DNA of 64,000 nt from Streptomyces sp. TLI_053 (lineage in GTDB: Bacteria > Actinomycetota > Actinomycetes > Streptomycetales > Streptomycetaceae): contig NZ_LT629775.1 of NCBI RefSeq assembly GCF_900105395.1, positions 9,327,501-9,391,500 of the forward strand. The letters are read 5' to 3'. Under the pieces are notes generated by a model that made no database searches, was not told the origin of the DNA, and was given only the letters and a program-made list of their open reading frames with translations. Shown here in pieces: positions 1 through 8,517 of this stretch (position 1 is its first letter; each line of letters opens with the position of its first letter). The position numbers and the translations under genes are program-made.

Positions 1-533
1 GGCACGGAGAGCGGATCGGTGCGGGTGGGCCGGTAGTTCTCGTGCAGCTCGACGTCGGCGCGGAGGATCGGGAGCAGGACCTCGACGAGTTCGGGGTCGT
101 CGAAGGCCGCGTGCCGGTAGCCGGCGAAGCGCTGCACCCCGGCGATGAACTCCTCGTCGGCCAGGCCGGTGGCCCGCTCGGTCCGCCCGTCCTGCGGCCC
201 CGGCGATCCACTGACGAACAGGTGGCGCAGCCCGGGGTGACCGATCCGCTCGAGTTCCCCGGCGATCTCGTAGGCGAGCACCGCGCCGAGGCTGTGGCCG
301 AACAGCGCGAGCTCCGCCCCCTCGCCGGCGTCGGCCAGGATCCTCGGTGTCAGCTCGGCGACGGCGTCGGCGACCTTGGCGAACGGGTCGTCCAGGAATC
401 GTTCCTCGCGCCCCGGCAGCTGGACCGGAAGCAGCCTGACACCCGGTATTTCGAGCTTTTCCCATTCCCGGAAGAAACCGGCGCCACTGCCCGCGAAAGG
501 CAGGCAGGCGAGAACCGTCGATTGTGCACTCAT
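1..533 (-). CDS. Type II thioesterase (C-terminus cut by window edge)
   Basis: An alpha/beta hydrolase of the type II thioesterase family, which releases misprimed or stalled acyl groups from carrier proteins of NRPS/PKS lines. The first 177 residues are visible: a FPF/AGSG-type start of the fold, the substrate-side motif 'LPGREER', and the nucleophile elbow GHSLGA with Ser81. Family members run about 240-260 residues, so the catalytic Asp/His part lies beyond the left edge. The ATG at 533-531 follows a purine-rich AAGGATGAGG stretch. It is transcribed away from the carrier-KS-carrier gene at 1239 and is one of two type II thioesterases in this locus. Family call is secure; substrate is unknown. 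Confidence 0.88.
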   Translation of the reverse strand, partial: MSAQSTVLACLPFAGSGAGFFREWEKLEIPGVRLLPVQLPGREERFLDDPFAKVADAVAELTPRILADAGEGAELALFGHSLGAVLAYEIAGELERIGHPGLRHLFVSGSPGPQDGRTERATGLADEEFIAGVQRFAGYRHAAFDDPELVEVLLPILRADVELHENYRPTRTDPLSV

Positions 534-556
534 GGGGCCTCATCCTTCTTCGTCAT
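530..556 (-). CDS. Possible 8-residue leader peptide upstream of the thioesterase
   Basis: A mini reading frame encoding MTKKDEAP starts at ATG 556-554, preceded by AGGAA about 8 nt upstream. Its TGA stop (532-530) overlaps the thioesterase ATG in an ATGA arrangement. This would couple translation of the thioesterase to the mini-ORF. It is seen in sequence only; nothing in the peptide suggests an attenuator. Confidence 0.25.
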   Translation of the reverse strand: MTKKDEAP

Positions 557-1238
557 GCACGAAGTTTCCTGATAACCAAGTCCCGGTGCCGCTCGGCAGC
601 GTAACCCACGGACGGCTCCACCGACCACGATCCGTCGGTGCGGGTGGCCGATGGTCGACGGCGGCTGTCGGTCCGTGGCACCGGTCGGGGGGTTCGCCGA
701 ACGGACTGCCGGTCCGGCGCCACCGGCACTCGGGCTACCCAACACCCGGCCCCCCGCAAACCTCGGCTCTCGTCGGTGCGTTGGCCCGGGCCGCCGCTCG
801 GTGGAGTGTCGACGAACCGCCCCCCGTGCCGTCCGACCCGGCCTTCGCGCGGCCCGCTCCTTCCGTTCGGGAGGTACGCGTCCGGAGGACCGTGTCTCAC
901 GTGGTGCCCGGTCCTCCGCCGCCCACCGCCCGGCGGGGAATGCGGAGCGGCCGGTCGAATGGGCCCCGCCGTTGCTCCGGTCCGCCGTCGAGTTCATGCT
1001 CCGGAGATGCCACATGAGACATTGTCAAATGCGTGATGGGACGGCGGACAAACGGTGACGGAGCTTGTTCCGGCCGGAGCCGGCGTGCTTAGACTTGCGG
1101 ATATGGTGGATCACCACGGAGTGCGTCGGGAAAGCTTCCAGGGTTTACGGGATTTATCGGACCGGGTGGTGTGATGACTTCTTCGCGCTGGGCGATATTC
1201 ACTGATCATGAAAACGGGCGCGGGCGGGGAGTGGGGCG
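557..1238. other. Divergent intergenic region between thioesterase and PKS genes
   Basis: About 680 bp between two divergent starts. I see no convincing gene: the open frames on both strands lack recognisable domains and have unordered codon use. It must contain the promoters of both flanking transcripts. The part near 1010-1100 is less G/C-rich and holds the only good promoter-like hexamers. Confidence 0.6.
1065..1095 (+). promoter_or_regulatory. Candidate housekeeping-type promoter of the carrier-KS-carrier gene
   Basis: TTGTTC (1065-1070) and TAGACT (1090-1095) are separated by 19 bp and lie about 140 bp before the ATG at 1239. They match a sigma-70/HrdB-type -35/-10 pair apart from a slightly long spacer. 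This is inferred from sequence only. Confidence 0.4.
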
Positions 1239-3827
1239 ATGAGCATCCACGAACCGCCGGTCACCCGGACCGAGCGGATACTCGCCGAGATCTGGTGCGA
1301 GGTGCTCGAACTCGACGAGGTCGGTGTGCTCGACAACTTCTTCGAGGTCGGCGGGTACTCGATGCTCATGCAACTGGTGCGGGCGCAGATCGCGGAACGC
1401 ACGGGTGTCCGGCCGACCTTGCCCGAACTGTTCATCCACTCCACGATCCGGTCGTGCGCCGCCTTCCTCGACGGATCGCCTGCGGAGGGATCGGCCGCGG
1501 GCAGCTCGGCGAAGGACGGTGCGGGGAAGGGCGGTGCGGCCACCGCCGGTACGACCGATCGGTGGGACAACGGCCCGTCAACCGATGGCAGTTCGGACCG
1601 CGACACGGCCCGGGAGGCGGTCCGCGACACGGACATCGCCGTCATCGGGCTCGCCTGCCGCTTCCCGGACGCGGTCGACGTCGACCGGTTCTGGGACAAC
1701 CTCGTGTCCGGCGTGGACAGCATCAGCCGCTTCCCCCCGAAGAGCATCCCCGGCCCCGGCGGAGGCAAGCGCGAGTACGTGCCCGCACGTGGCCTGCTGC
1801 GGGAGCCGGAATGGTTCGACGCCGGCTACTTCGGCTACACCCCGCGCGAGGCCCTGCTCACCGATCCCCAGCACCGGGTCCTGCTGGAGTGCGCGGTCGA
1901 GGCGATCGAGGGCGCCGGCTACGACCCGGACCGGTTCCCGGGCCTGATCGGCGTCTACGCCGGGTGCAGCCTCTCCTCCTACACGGAGACCCTGCGGGCC
2001 GCACAGCGGGAGGACCGGTCGATCACCACCTGGGACATTCTGATGGGCACCACCGGCGACTACCTGGCCAGTCGCATCGCCTACAAGCTGGGGCTGCGCG
2101 GGCCGACCGCCAACGTTCAGGCGGCGTGCGCCACTTCGCTGTACGCGGTGCATTTCGCCGCGCGTGCCCTGCTCGCCGGGGAGTGCGATCTCGCGCTGGC
2201 GGGCGGCAGTTCGGTGCGGCTGCCGGCCGAGCTGGACAACTACCGGGTCGGCGGGATCACCTCGCCGTCCGGCGTCTGCAGCCCGTTCGACACCGCCGCG
2301 GACGGGGTGGTCGGCGGTCAGGGGTGCGGCATCACCGTGCTGAAGCGGCTGGCCGAGGCCGTCGCCGACGGCGACCACATCCATGCCGTGCTGCGTGGTT
2401 CCGCGGTGAACAACGACGGCAGGGACCGTGCGGGGTTCACCGCGCCGGGAGTCCGGGGTCAGGTCGAGGTGGTCCGGGCGGCCCAGCGGGCCGCGGGCGT
2501 CACCCCCTCGTCCGTCACCTACGTCGAGGCGCACGGCACCGGCACCCGGGTCGGGGACCCGATCGAGGTCGCCGGGCTGAACCAGGCGTTCGACGACGGG
2601 CAGCCCCGCGAGGAGCCGTGCCTGCTCGGCTCGGTGAAGGGCAACATCGGGCACCTCGACGCCGCCGCCGGTATCGCCGGGTTCGTCAAGACGGTGCTCG
2701 CCGTGGAACGCGGGACGGTCCCGCCCAGCCTGCACTACTCCGTGCCCAATCCGGACATCGACTTCGCGGCGGGCCCGTTCGTCGTGGCCACCGAGCCCAC
2801 CCCGTGGGCGCCCGCCGGGCAGCCGCGGCGGGCCGGTCTCACGGCCCGCGGTCTCGGCGGCAACAACGCGCACATCGTGCTGGAGCAGCCGCCCGCACCA
2901 CCGCCGCGCGCGAAGACCGGGGACCACCAGGTGCTGGTGCTGTCCGCGCACACCCCGGCCGCCCTGGACGAGCTGACGGCCCGGCTCGCCGGCCGGCTGG
3001 CCGACCGCCCGGACCTCGAACTGCGGGACGTGGCCTGGACCTTGCAGGTCGGCAGACGGCTGCACGGGTACCGCCGGTTCGCCGTGGTGCGCGACCGGCA
3101 GGACGCCCTGCGGGTGCTCCTCGGGGGCGCCCCGGAACGCCTGGTCGGCGGTGAACACGCCAGGGACGGGCGGGCCGTGGCGCTGCTGGTGCCGCGGCAG
3201 GCCGATGCCGAGGCGGTGCGGCACTGGCAGGCCCTCGGTCTCCACCCGGACCTCACGCTGGGGCCGGACACGGACGATGCCGCGATCGGGTCCGCGCTGG
3301 ACACCCCGGGCCGGGTGTTCCTGGACCTCGGCGTCCCGGGCGCGGCCGCACGGCTGCGGGAGCACCCGCGGTGGACGCCGGACCACCTCGTCGTCACGGT
3401 CACCGACCCGCTGGCGGCGCTCGGTGAGCTGTGGCTCGCCGGGCTGCCCGTCGACTGGGCCGCGGCCCGCACGGGGCCGGTGCGGCGGGTGCCCCTGCCC
3501 GGCTACCCGTTCCAGCGGCAGCCCTACCTGCTGGAGGCGGAGCCCACCGGTCAGCCGTCCCCGTCCGTTCCCGAGGCCGGGCCGAACACCGAGCGGACGG
3601 TGTCGATGCTGTTCACCGAGATGCTCGGCCTGCCGGAGGTCGACCCGGAGGACAGTTTCTTCGACCTCGGCGGGGACTCGCTGGTGGCGAACGAGCTGGT
3701 GGGAAGGCTCGAACTGCTGCTGCCGGTACGGCTGGAGGCGCGGGCGATGTACGACGCGCCGTCGGTGCGGGAGTTCACCGCCCTGGTCGAGGAGCAGCTG
3801 CGCGGCGCGGCGGTGCGCGGTGACTGA
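1239..3827 (+). CDS. Carrier-ketosynthase-carrier hybrid protein without acyltransferase
   Basis: An 862-residue modular synthase. Residues about 8-75 form an aminoacyl/acyl carrier domain with the phosphopantetheine serine in GGYS (Ser41). Residues about 132-550 are a ketosynthase with Cys297 in 'AACATSL', His432 in 'EAHGTGT' and His472 in 'GNIGHLD', so the Cys-His-His triad is complete. Residues about 560-780 keep only linker-like and post-AT-like sequence (ending 'PGYPFQRQPY') with no GHSxG acyltransferase core. The C-terminus is a second carrier with LGGDS (Ser814). It would condense the acyl or peptidyl group on the first carrier with an extender on the second; the extender must be loaded by an enzyme in trans. 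The downstream thioesterase overlaps by 8 nt, indicating an operon. Confidence 0.9.
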   Translation: MSIHEPPVTRTERILAEIWCEVLELDEVGVLDNFFEVGGYSMLMQLVRAQIAERTGVRPTLPELFIHSTIRSCAAFLDGSPAEGSAAGSSAKDGAGKGGAATAGTTDRWDNGPSTDGSSDRDTAREAVRDTDIAVIGLACRFPDAVDVDRFWDNLVSGVDSISRFPPKSIPGPGGGKREYVPARGLLREPEWFDAGYFGYTPREALLTDPQHRVLLECAVEAIEGAGYDPDRFPGLIGVYAGCSLSSYTETLRAAQREDRSITTWDILMGTTGDYLASRIAYKLGLRGPTANVQAACATSLYAVHFAARALLAGECDLALAGGSSVRLPAELDNYRVGGITSPSGVCSPFDTAADGVVGGQGCGITVLKRLAEAVADGDHIHAVLRGSAVNNDGRDRAGFTAPGVRGQVEVVRAAQRAAGVTPSSVTYVEAHGTGTRVGDPIEVAGLNQAFDDGQPREEPCLLGSVKGNIGHLDAAAGIAGFVKTVLAVERGTVPPSLHYSVPNPDIDFAAGPFVVATEPTPWAPAGQPRRAGLTARGLGGNNAHIVLEQPPAPPPRAKTGDHQVLVLSAHTPAALDELTARLAGRLADRPDLELRDVAWTLQVGRRLHGYRRFAVVRDRQDALRVLLGGAPERLVGGEHARDGRAVALLVPRQADAEAVRHWQALGLHPDLTLGPDTDDAAIGSALDTPGRVFLDLGVPGAAARLREHPRWTPDHLVVTVTDPLAALGELWLAGLPVDWAAARTGPVRRVPLPGYPFQRQPYLLEAEPTGQPSPSVPEAGPNTERTVSMLFTEMLGLPEVDPEDSFFDLGGDSLVANELVGRLELLLPVRLEARAMYDAPSVREFTALVEEQLRGAAVRGD

Positions 3828-4569
3828 GATCCGGGTGATCGAACGCCCCGCGCCGGCCACCGCCGTCGCCACCCTGTACTGCTTCCCGCACGCGGGCGGC
3901 GCGGCGGGGGAGTACGCGCGCTGGGCGGCGTACACGCCCGGCCTGCGCCTGGTGGCCGTCCAGCCGCCGGGCCGGGCGCACAACCTCGGCGCACTGGCGT
4001 TCACCGCGATGCCGGAGCTCGTCCGGGAGGTCCTCGCCAAGGTGCGGTTCACCCCGCCGTTCGCCCTGTTCGGCCACAGCCTCGGCGCGCTCGTCGCGTT
4101 CGAGGTGGCCAGGGCCCTGGGCACCGGGCCGACCCGGCTGTTCGTCTCCTCCTGTCCGCCGCCGCCGCTGTCCGTGTCGGACCCGCCGCTGCACCGGCTG
4201 GACGATCCCGGGCTGCACGCCGAGATCGAACGGCGCTGGGGACCGCTGCCGGCCGGCACTGGAGCCGACCGGGACCTGCTGGCCGCCGCGCTGGCCTGCT
4301 ACCGCGCGGACCTCCAGGTGCTGGAGACCTACGAGCACGTGCCCGGCCCCCGGCTGCGGTGCCCCGTCACCGCCCTGGCCGGTGCGGGGGAGTCGGAGGG
4401 AGCGGAGTGGACGGCCGGCTGGCGGGACCTCACCGACGGGGCCTTCGCCGCGCACGAGCGGCCGGGAGGCCACTTCCACACCCGGGACGACCTCGACGGG
4501 CTCGGCCGGCTGCTCGGCGACACGGTGCGTGCCGACCTGATCCGGGCCGAGCGCGGTACGAGCAGGTGA
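3820..4569 (+). CDS. Type II thioesterase
   Basis: A 249-residue stand-alone thioesterase of the alpha/beta hydrolase fold. It shows 'CFPHAGG' near residue 21, the PPGR motif near 50, the nucleophile in GHSLGAL (Ser87) and a C-terminal 'PGGHFHT' carrying the catalytic His. It likely edits carriers of this locus by removing stalled acyl chains. The GTG at 3820 overlaps the end of the carrier-KS-carrier gene by 8 nt (translational coupling), which fixes the start. A 19-bp hairpin follows 6 nt after the stop. Why the locus carries two type II thioesterases is unclear; one could act as the releasing enzyme, since no type I thioesterase domain is seen. Confidence 0.9.
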   Translation: MTEIRVIERPAPATAVATLYCFPHAGGAAGEYARWAAYTPGLRLVAVQPPGRAHNLGALAFTAMPELVREVLAKVRFTPPFALFGHSLGALVAFEVARALGTGPTRLFVSSCPPPPLSVSDPPLHRLDDPGLHAEIERRWGPLPAGTGADRDLLAAALACYRADLQVLETYEHVPGPRLRCPVTALAGAGESEGAEWTAGWRDLTDGAFAAHERPGGHFHTRDDLDGLGRLLGDTVRADLIRAERGTSR

Positions 4570-4574
4570 GAGCG

Positions 4575-4620
4575 GCGGGGCCGTGCCGGCGGGGGCTGCC
4601 GCCCGCCGGCACGGCCCCGC
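4575..4620 (+). terminator. 19-bp perfect hairpin after the thioesterase gene
   Basis: A perfect 19-bp inverted repeat (arms 4575-4593 and 4602-4620) with an 8-nt loop sits 6 nt after the thioesterase stop. It has no T-run, as is common for actinomycete terminators. It could end or attenuate the transcript before the condensation gene at 4676. Confidence 0.75.
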
Positions 4621-4675
4621 GCGGCTGGTCGACAGGGACTCGGCTGCGGGACGACGACACCATGGAGGCAGAGCT

Positions 4676-5911
4676 GTGCACCGGAGCATCACCAGGACCT
4701 ACCTCAAGCACTACGCGAACGTCCACCGGCGAGCCGCCGGGCTGATGCCGCTGACCGGCGCGCAGCGGAGGTTCCACCACACCAGGTCCGCCGATCCGCA
4801 CGAGCGGGTCAGGATCCTGCCGGTCTTCCTGGAGTTCCCGCCCGGCCTGCTGGAGGCCGCCCGACTGGAGCGGGCCGTCCGGTCGGTCCTGCGGCGGCAT
4901 CCGGCCCTGCGCGGGGCGGTGGACACGCTCGACGGAGTGCCGGTGCTGCGGATCGGTCCGGTCCCCGAGGGGCCGCTCGTGCGGGAGACCGCGGCCCCGG
5001 ACGCCGACACCGCCGCGTGGGCGGCGCTGGACGACCGGACCGCCGGGCACGGACCGATCCGGGTGGTCCTGGCCAGGGACGAGCGGAGGGACCTGCTCGC
5101 GATCGGGTTCGACCACCTGGTCTGCGACGGCGAGTCCACCGGCCTGGTGCTGGACGGGCTGATGTCCGCCTACCGGAGCGGGGAGGAGGTGCCGGAGTCC
5201 GCGGTGGACGCCGAGCTCTCCCGCTACCGGGAGGCGGTGGAAAGGCAGTTGGAGCGCGAGCACGAGGCCAGCGGGCCGGAGGCGCTGGCGCACTGGACCG
5301 CCCGGCTGAGCGACGCCGGGCCCGGCCGGTGGGGCACGGGGCCGGGCGAACGCGGCGGGCAGGCCACGGCCTGGCGACGCTTCGCACTGCCGGGACCGGC
5401 CACCGACCGGCCGTTCCCCGCACTGCTGGCCGCCTGCCACACCGCGTTGGCCCGGACACCGGGCACCGCGCCGGTCGCCTACACCTGGGGGAGCCCCGAG
5501 GGGGCGGGAGTGGTCGGCTGTTTCATCAACACGGTGCTGGCCAACCCGCAGGGCGAGGACGTCCGGGAGAGCTGGTGGGAGGACCTCGAATTCGTCGACA
5601 CCCCGTTCGACGAGGTCGTTCGCGCCGCCAGGGCGAGCCGCGCGCCGTGGACCGGCCACCTCGACCTCGTGCTGACCCTGATCGACCTCACCCGCCGCCC
5701 GGCACCGGTACTGGACGGCGCGCCCGGCCGGTTCAGGTACCCGCCGGGCCGCCGGACGGAGGACCCGGTGATCGTCACCGCCGTCCACGAAGGGACCGGA
5801 CTGTCCCTGCGCGTCGACCACGACCCCCTGATCGTGCCCGGCGCCGACGCGACCGCGATCGCCGACGCGCTCGGCGCGTCCTTCACGGACACCGGCCGTG
5901 TCGCGGGCTGA
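4676..5911 (+). CDS. Stand-alone condensation-domain protein with altered HHxxxDG
   Basis: A 411-residue protein with the fold-marking sequences of NRPS condensation domains: 'LMPLTGAQRRF' near the N-terminus, RHPALRG in the donor lobe and a 'GCFINTVL' latch-like motif near residue 280. The catalytic HHxxxDG motif reads D146-H147-x3-D151-G152: the second His, Asp and Gly are kept but the first His is Asp. Such proteins form amide or ester bonds between carrier-bound substrates or serve as inactive scaffolds. The GTG start at 4676 is chosen for GGAGG 7 nt upstream; a longer in-frame extension lacks a ribosome site. The next gene overlaps by 14 nt. Confidence 0.8.
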   Translation: MHRSITRTYLKHYANVHRRAAGLMPLTGAQRRFHHTRSADPHERVRILPVFLEFPPGLLEAARLERAVRSVLRRHPALRGAVDTLDGVPVLRIGPVPEGPLVRETAAPDADTAAWAALDDRTAGHGPIRVVLARDERRDLLAIGFDHLVCDGESTGLVLDGLMSAYRSGEEVPESAVDAELSRYREAVERQLEREHEASGPEALAHWTARLSDAGPGRWGTGPGERGGQATAWRRFALPGPATDRPFPALLAACHTALARTPGTAPVAYTWGSPEGAGVVGCFINTVLANPQGEDVRESWWEDLEFVDTPFDEVVRAARASRAPWTGHLDLVLTLIDLTRRPAPVLDGAPGRFRYPPGRRTEDPVIVTAVHEGTGLSLRVDHDPLIVPGADATAIADALGASFTDTGRVAG

Positions 5912-6659
5912 GCCCGCCGCCCGCTCGGTGCTGATCAGCCTCGACGGGCGGTCACCGGCGCTGGAACTGCCCGAGGGGGACAGCGTGCGGTTCGGGTGGC
6001 GGGCCGGGGAGATCACCGTCGGCACCGACCGGGCGCTGACCGCGGGCCGGATCGACGCGTTCGGCGACTACTGGCTGATGTCGAACTGCGGCGCGGCGGG
6101 CACCTATTGCGTGGAGAACCTGGAGGGGGCGGGGGAGTACGTGAAGGTGCGGGCCGGCCGGGCCCGGGTGCCGATCCCCTTCGAGCTGAGCCGGGTGACG
6201 CTGACCGTGGGGGCCGGGAGCAACAGCTTCACCGTCTTCGCCCCGGAGCACGGGGCCACCGTCCAGCCGGACGGCGGCGCGCTTCCGTTGCTGCTCGACG
6301 AGCAGAGCCGGTACTTCCAGGTACTGGTCTGCCTGTGCGAACCGCGGCTGCGGGACTGCGGCGCGGCGGCGGTGCCGACACCGGCGCAGGTCTCGGCCCG
6401 GCTGTCCGCCGCCGGCGTGCCGCTCGGGCGCTCGGCGGTCAACTACCACATCGACTACCTGGTGAAGAAGCTCGGGAGCGCGCCCCCGCGCGGGATGACC
6501 CGGGCGTGGAAGCGGGACACGGTGGTGACGCTGGCGCTGAAGTTCGACCTGGTGCGCCCGGAGCATCTCCGCCTCATTCCCGGGCGGGCGCCGGGACGGG
6601 GTGCTCGTCGTTCCGAGGAAGGCGGCGGGCCGGCCGACCTTACGGTGCTCCAGGTCTGA
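5898..6659 (+). CDS. FHA-like/winged-helix putative regulator
   Basis: A 253-residue protein with two parts. Residues about 10-115 form a beta-rich segment resembling a forkhead-associated-like sandwich ('GEITVGTDRALT', then 'SRVTLTVG'), without an obvious phospho-threonine SxxH motif. Residues about 135-225 look like a winged HTH ('RSAVNYHIDYLVKKLG'). The tail is Gly/Arg-rich. The GTG start overlaps the condensation gene by 14 nt, so it is co-translated with biosynthetic enzymes and may be their pathway-specific regulator. The family call rests on fold impression, not on a signature motif. It converges on the adenylation gene 25 bp downstream. Confidence 0.5.
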   Translation: MSRAEPAARSVLISLDGRSPALELPEGDSVRFGWRAGEITVGTDRALTAGRIDAFGDYWLMSNCGAAGTYCVENLEGAGEYVKVRAGRARVPIPFELSRVTLTVGAGSNSFTVFAPEHGATVQPDGGALPLLLDEQSRYFQVLVCLCEPRLRDCGAAAVPTPAQVSARLSAAGVPLGRSAVNYHIDYLVKKLGSAPPRGMTRAWKRDTVVTLALKFDLVRPEHLRLIPGRAPGRGARRSEEGGGPADLTVLQV

Positions 6660-6684
6660 CGGTGCGGCCTCCGACCGCGCCTGC

Positions 6685-8517
6685 TCACCGGCCCCCGGCG
6701 GCGACGATCCGCGTGACCTCCGCGGTGAACTCACCCAGGGTGGTCCGCTCGAACATGATCCGCGGGGGTACGCGGTGACCGAGCTCCTTGCGGATCCGGC
6801 CGACCGCCTGGACCGCGAGCAGCGAATGCCCGCCGCGTTCGAAGAAGTCGTCCTCCTCCCGCAGTTCGATCCCGCCGAGGAGTTGGGACCACACGCGGCG
6901 GACCACCTCCCGCACGGGGTCGCCGTCCCCGGAGGGTGCCGGGCTGTCCGTGCCGCGTGCGGTGCTGTCCGTGTCGCGTGCGGTGCCGTCGGTGCCGCGT
7001 GCGGTGCCGTTCGTGCCGTCCACCGTCTTCGTGACGTGCGCGGCGCGCAGGGCGCGCAGGGCCGCGAGATCGACCTTCCCCCGCTCGGTCACCGGCAGCC
7101 GGTCCACGAACACGATCGCGTTCGGGACCATGTGGCCCGGCAGCCGACCCCGCAGGTGCGCGTGGATCCCGTCCGCCGAGCGCCGGTCCGGCGCGGCCAC
7201 CACGAACCCGGCGAGCGCGTGACCCTCGGGCAGGACCGCGCAGTCCCGGACGTCGGGATGCGCGCGCAGGGCGGACACCACCTCCCCGATCTCGACCCGG
7301 TGTCCGTTGACCTGGACCTGGTCGTCGTTCCGGCCGAGGAACTCCAGCGCGCCCGTGGGCACCGTCCGGACCCGGTCACCGGACCGGAAGACCCGCCCGA
7401 GGCCCGGCAGCCGGACGAAACGCCGCTCCGTGAGCGCGGCATCGCCGAGGTAGCCGCGCGCCACACAGGCACCGCCGATCAGCAGCTCCCCGTCCGGCGA
7501 CACGTGCAGCTCCGCCCCGGTGACTCCCCGGCCGATCGGCACGTCCGGCCCGGTGTCGGCCTCGGCGTCGAACTCGTGGTAACTGACCGCCACGGCCGCC
7601 TCGGTAGGACCGTAGCGGTTGAACAGCCGCACCCCGGGCAGCAGTTCGACGATCCGGCGGGCCACCGGGGTCGGCAGCCGGTCCCCGCCGCTGATCAGGT
7701 ACCGCAGGCCGGTGGCCTTCCGGAACTCCGGTTCGTCGAGCAGCAACGACAGCATCGCCGGGGGGAGCCGGACCGCGGTGATCCGGTGCTCGACGAGCGC
7801 GGTGGCGATGGCCGGCGGGTCCTGATGATCGCCCTCGCCGAGCGAGACCACCGTGGCGCCCGCGGCGAGCGGCCAGAAGAAGTCGGTGAGCGAGGCGTCG
7901 AAGGTGTAGGGCGTCACCTGCAGCACCCGGTCGCCGACTCCGAGCGGCAACTGCTCGGCGAGCCATCGCAGGTGCGGGGCGAGGTTGCGGTGCTCGACCA
8001 CCACACCTTTGGGAGCGCCGGACGACCCGGAGGTGTAGAGGACGTAGGCGGGGTCGCCCGGGGCGGCGACGGTCGTCGGTCCGACCTCCCGTGCCCCGTT
8101 CTCGTGCCGGTGCCGGTGCCGGTCCTGGTCCTGGTCGTCGTTCACGCCGAGCGTGCGGAGGCTGCTGTGCCCGAACCGGGCCGCGGTCGCGTCGTGCACC
8201 AGCACCGCGGCCGGTGCGCAGTCCGTGAGGATCCGCGCCAGCCGCGGAGCCGGTTCCTGCAGGCCGAGCGGTACGAACGCCGCACCCGCGCGCAGGACAC
8301 CGAGTACGGCGACCGCCATGTCGGCCCCGCGCTCCAGGAACAGCGCGACCCGAGTGCCGGGTCCGGCTCCCGCGTCGACCAGACGCCTCGCGAGCCGGCC
8401 GGACCGCTCGGCCAACTCCCGCCCGCTCAGCGGCTGTCCGGCACGGTCGAGCCACGCCGTGGCTGTCGGCGGCGCGCCGTCGAGAGCCCGGGCGTGCAAC
8501 AGGTCGTGGTCCGACAT
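6685..8517 (-). CDS. NRPS adenylation-carrier protein
   Basis: A 610-residue A-PCP didomain that activates an amino acid as its AMP ester and loads it on its own carrier. Motifs in order: A3 'LYTSGSSGAPKG', A4/A5 'FDAS' and 'NRYGPTE', A8 'NGHRVEIGE', A10 'ERGKVDL', then a Thr/Gly/Asp-rich linker and carrier motif GGHS (Ser565). Aligned by eye, the ten pocket residues are D-A-T-R-I-G-R-V-A-K, which I do not recognise. The Asp that holds the amino group and the Lys are present, so an alpha-amino acid is expected. ATG 8517 follows a G-rich GGGGGGAC site; an upstream in-frame ATG lacks one. It is divergent from the carrier gene at 8828. Confidence 0.9.
   Translation of the reverse strand: MSDHDLLHARALDGAPPTATAWLDRAGQPLSGRELAERSGRLARRLVDAGAGPGTRVALFLERGADMAVAVLGVLRAGAAFVPLGLQEPAPRLARILTDCAPAAVLVHDATAARFGHSSLRTLGVNDDQDQDRHRHRHENGAREVGPTTVAAPGDPAYVLYTSGSSGAPKGVVVEHRNLAPHLRWLAEQLPLGVGDRVLQVTPYTFDASLTDFFWPLAAGATVVSLGEGDHQDPPAIATALVEHRITAVRLPPAMLSLLLDEPEFRKATGLRYLISGGDRLPTPVARRIVELLPGVRLFNRYGPTEAAVAVSYHEFDAEADTGPDVPIGRGVTGAELHVSPDGELLIGGACVARGYLGDAALTERRFVRLPGLGRVFRSGDRVRTVPTGALEFLGRNDDQVQVNGHRVEIGEVVSALRAHPDVRDCAVLPEGHALAGFVVAAPDRRSADGIHAHLRGRLPGHMVPNAIVFVDRLPVTERGKVDLAALRALRAAHVTKTVDGTNGTARGTDGTARDTDSTARGTDSPAPSGDGDPVREVVRRVWSQLLGGIELREEDDFFERGGHSLLAVQAVGRIRKELGHRVPPRIMFERTTLGEFTAEVTRIVAAGGR
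6946..7008. repeat. Three 21-bp tandem repeats in the A-PCP linker
   Basis: Three near-identical 21-bp units (6946-6966, 6967-6987, 6988-7008) plus a partial fourth encode the repeating TARGTDG-like linker between the adenylation and carrier domains. In-frame unit length allows expansion without loss of function. Confidence 0.85.

Noticed and set aside
376..1058. Several overlapping frames on both strands in the first intergenic region
   Set aside because: No recognisable domain, no consistent ribosome sites, and Arg/Pro/Gly-rich composition expected by chance in GC-rich DNA.
1578..4259. 893-codon frame antisense to the PKS and thioesterase genes
   Set aside because: No motif, and it spans two well-supported genes on the other strand.
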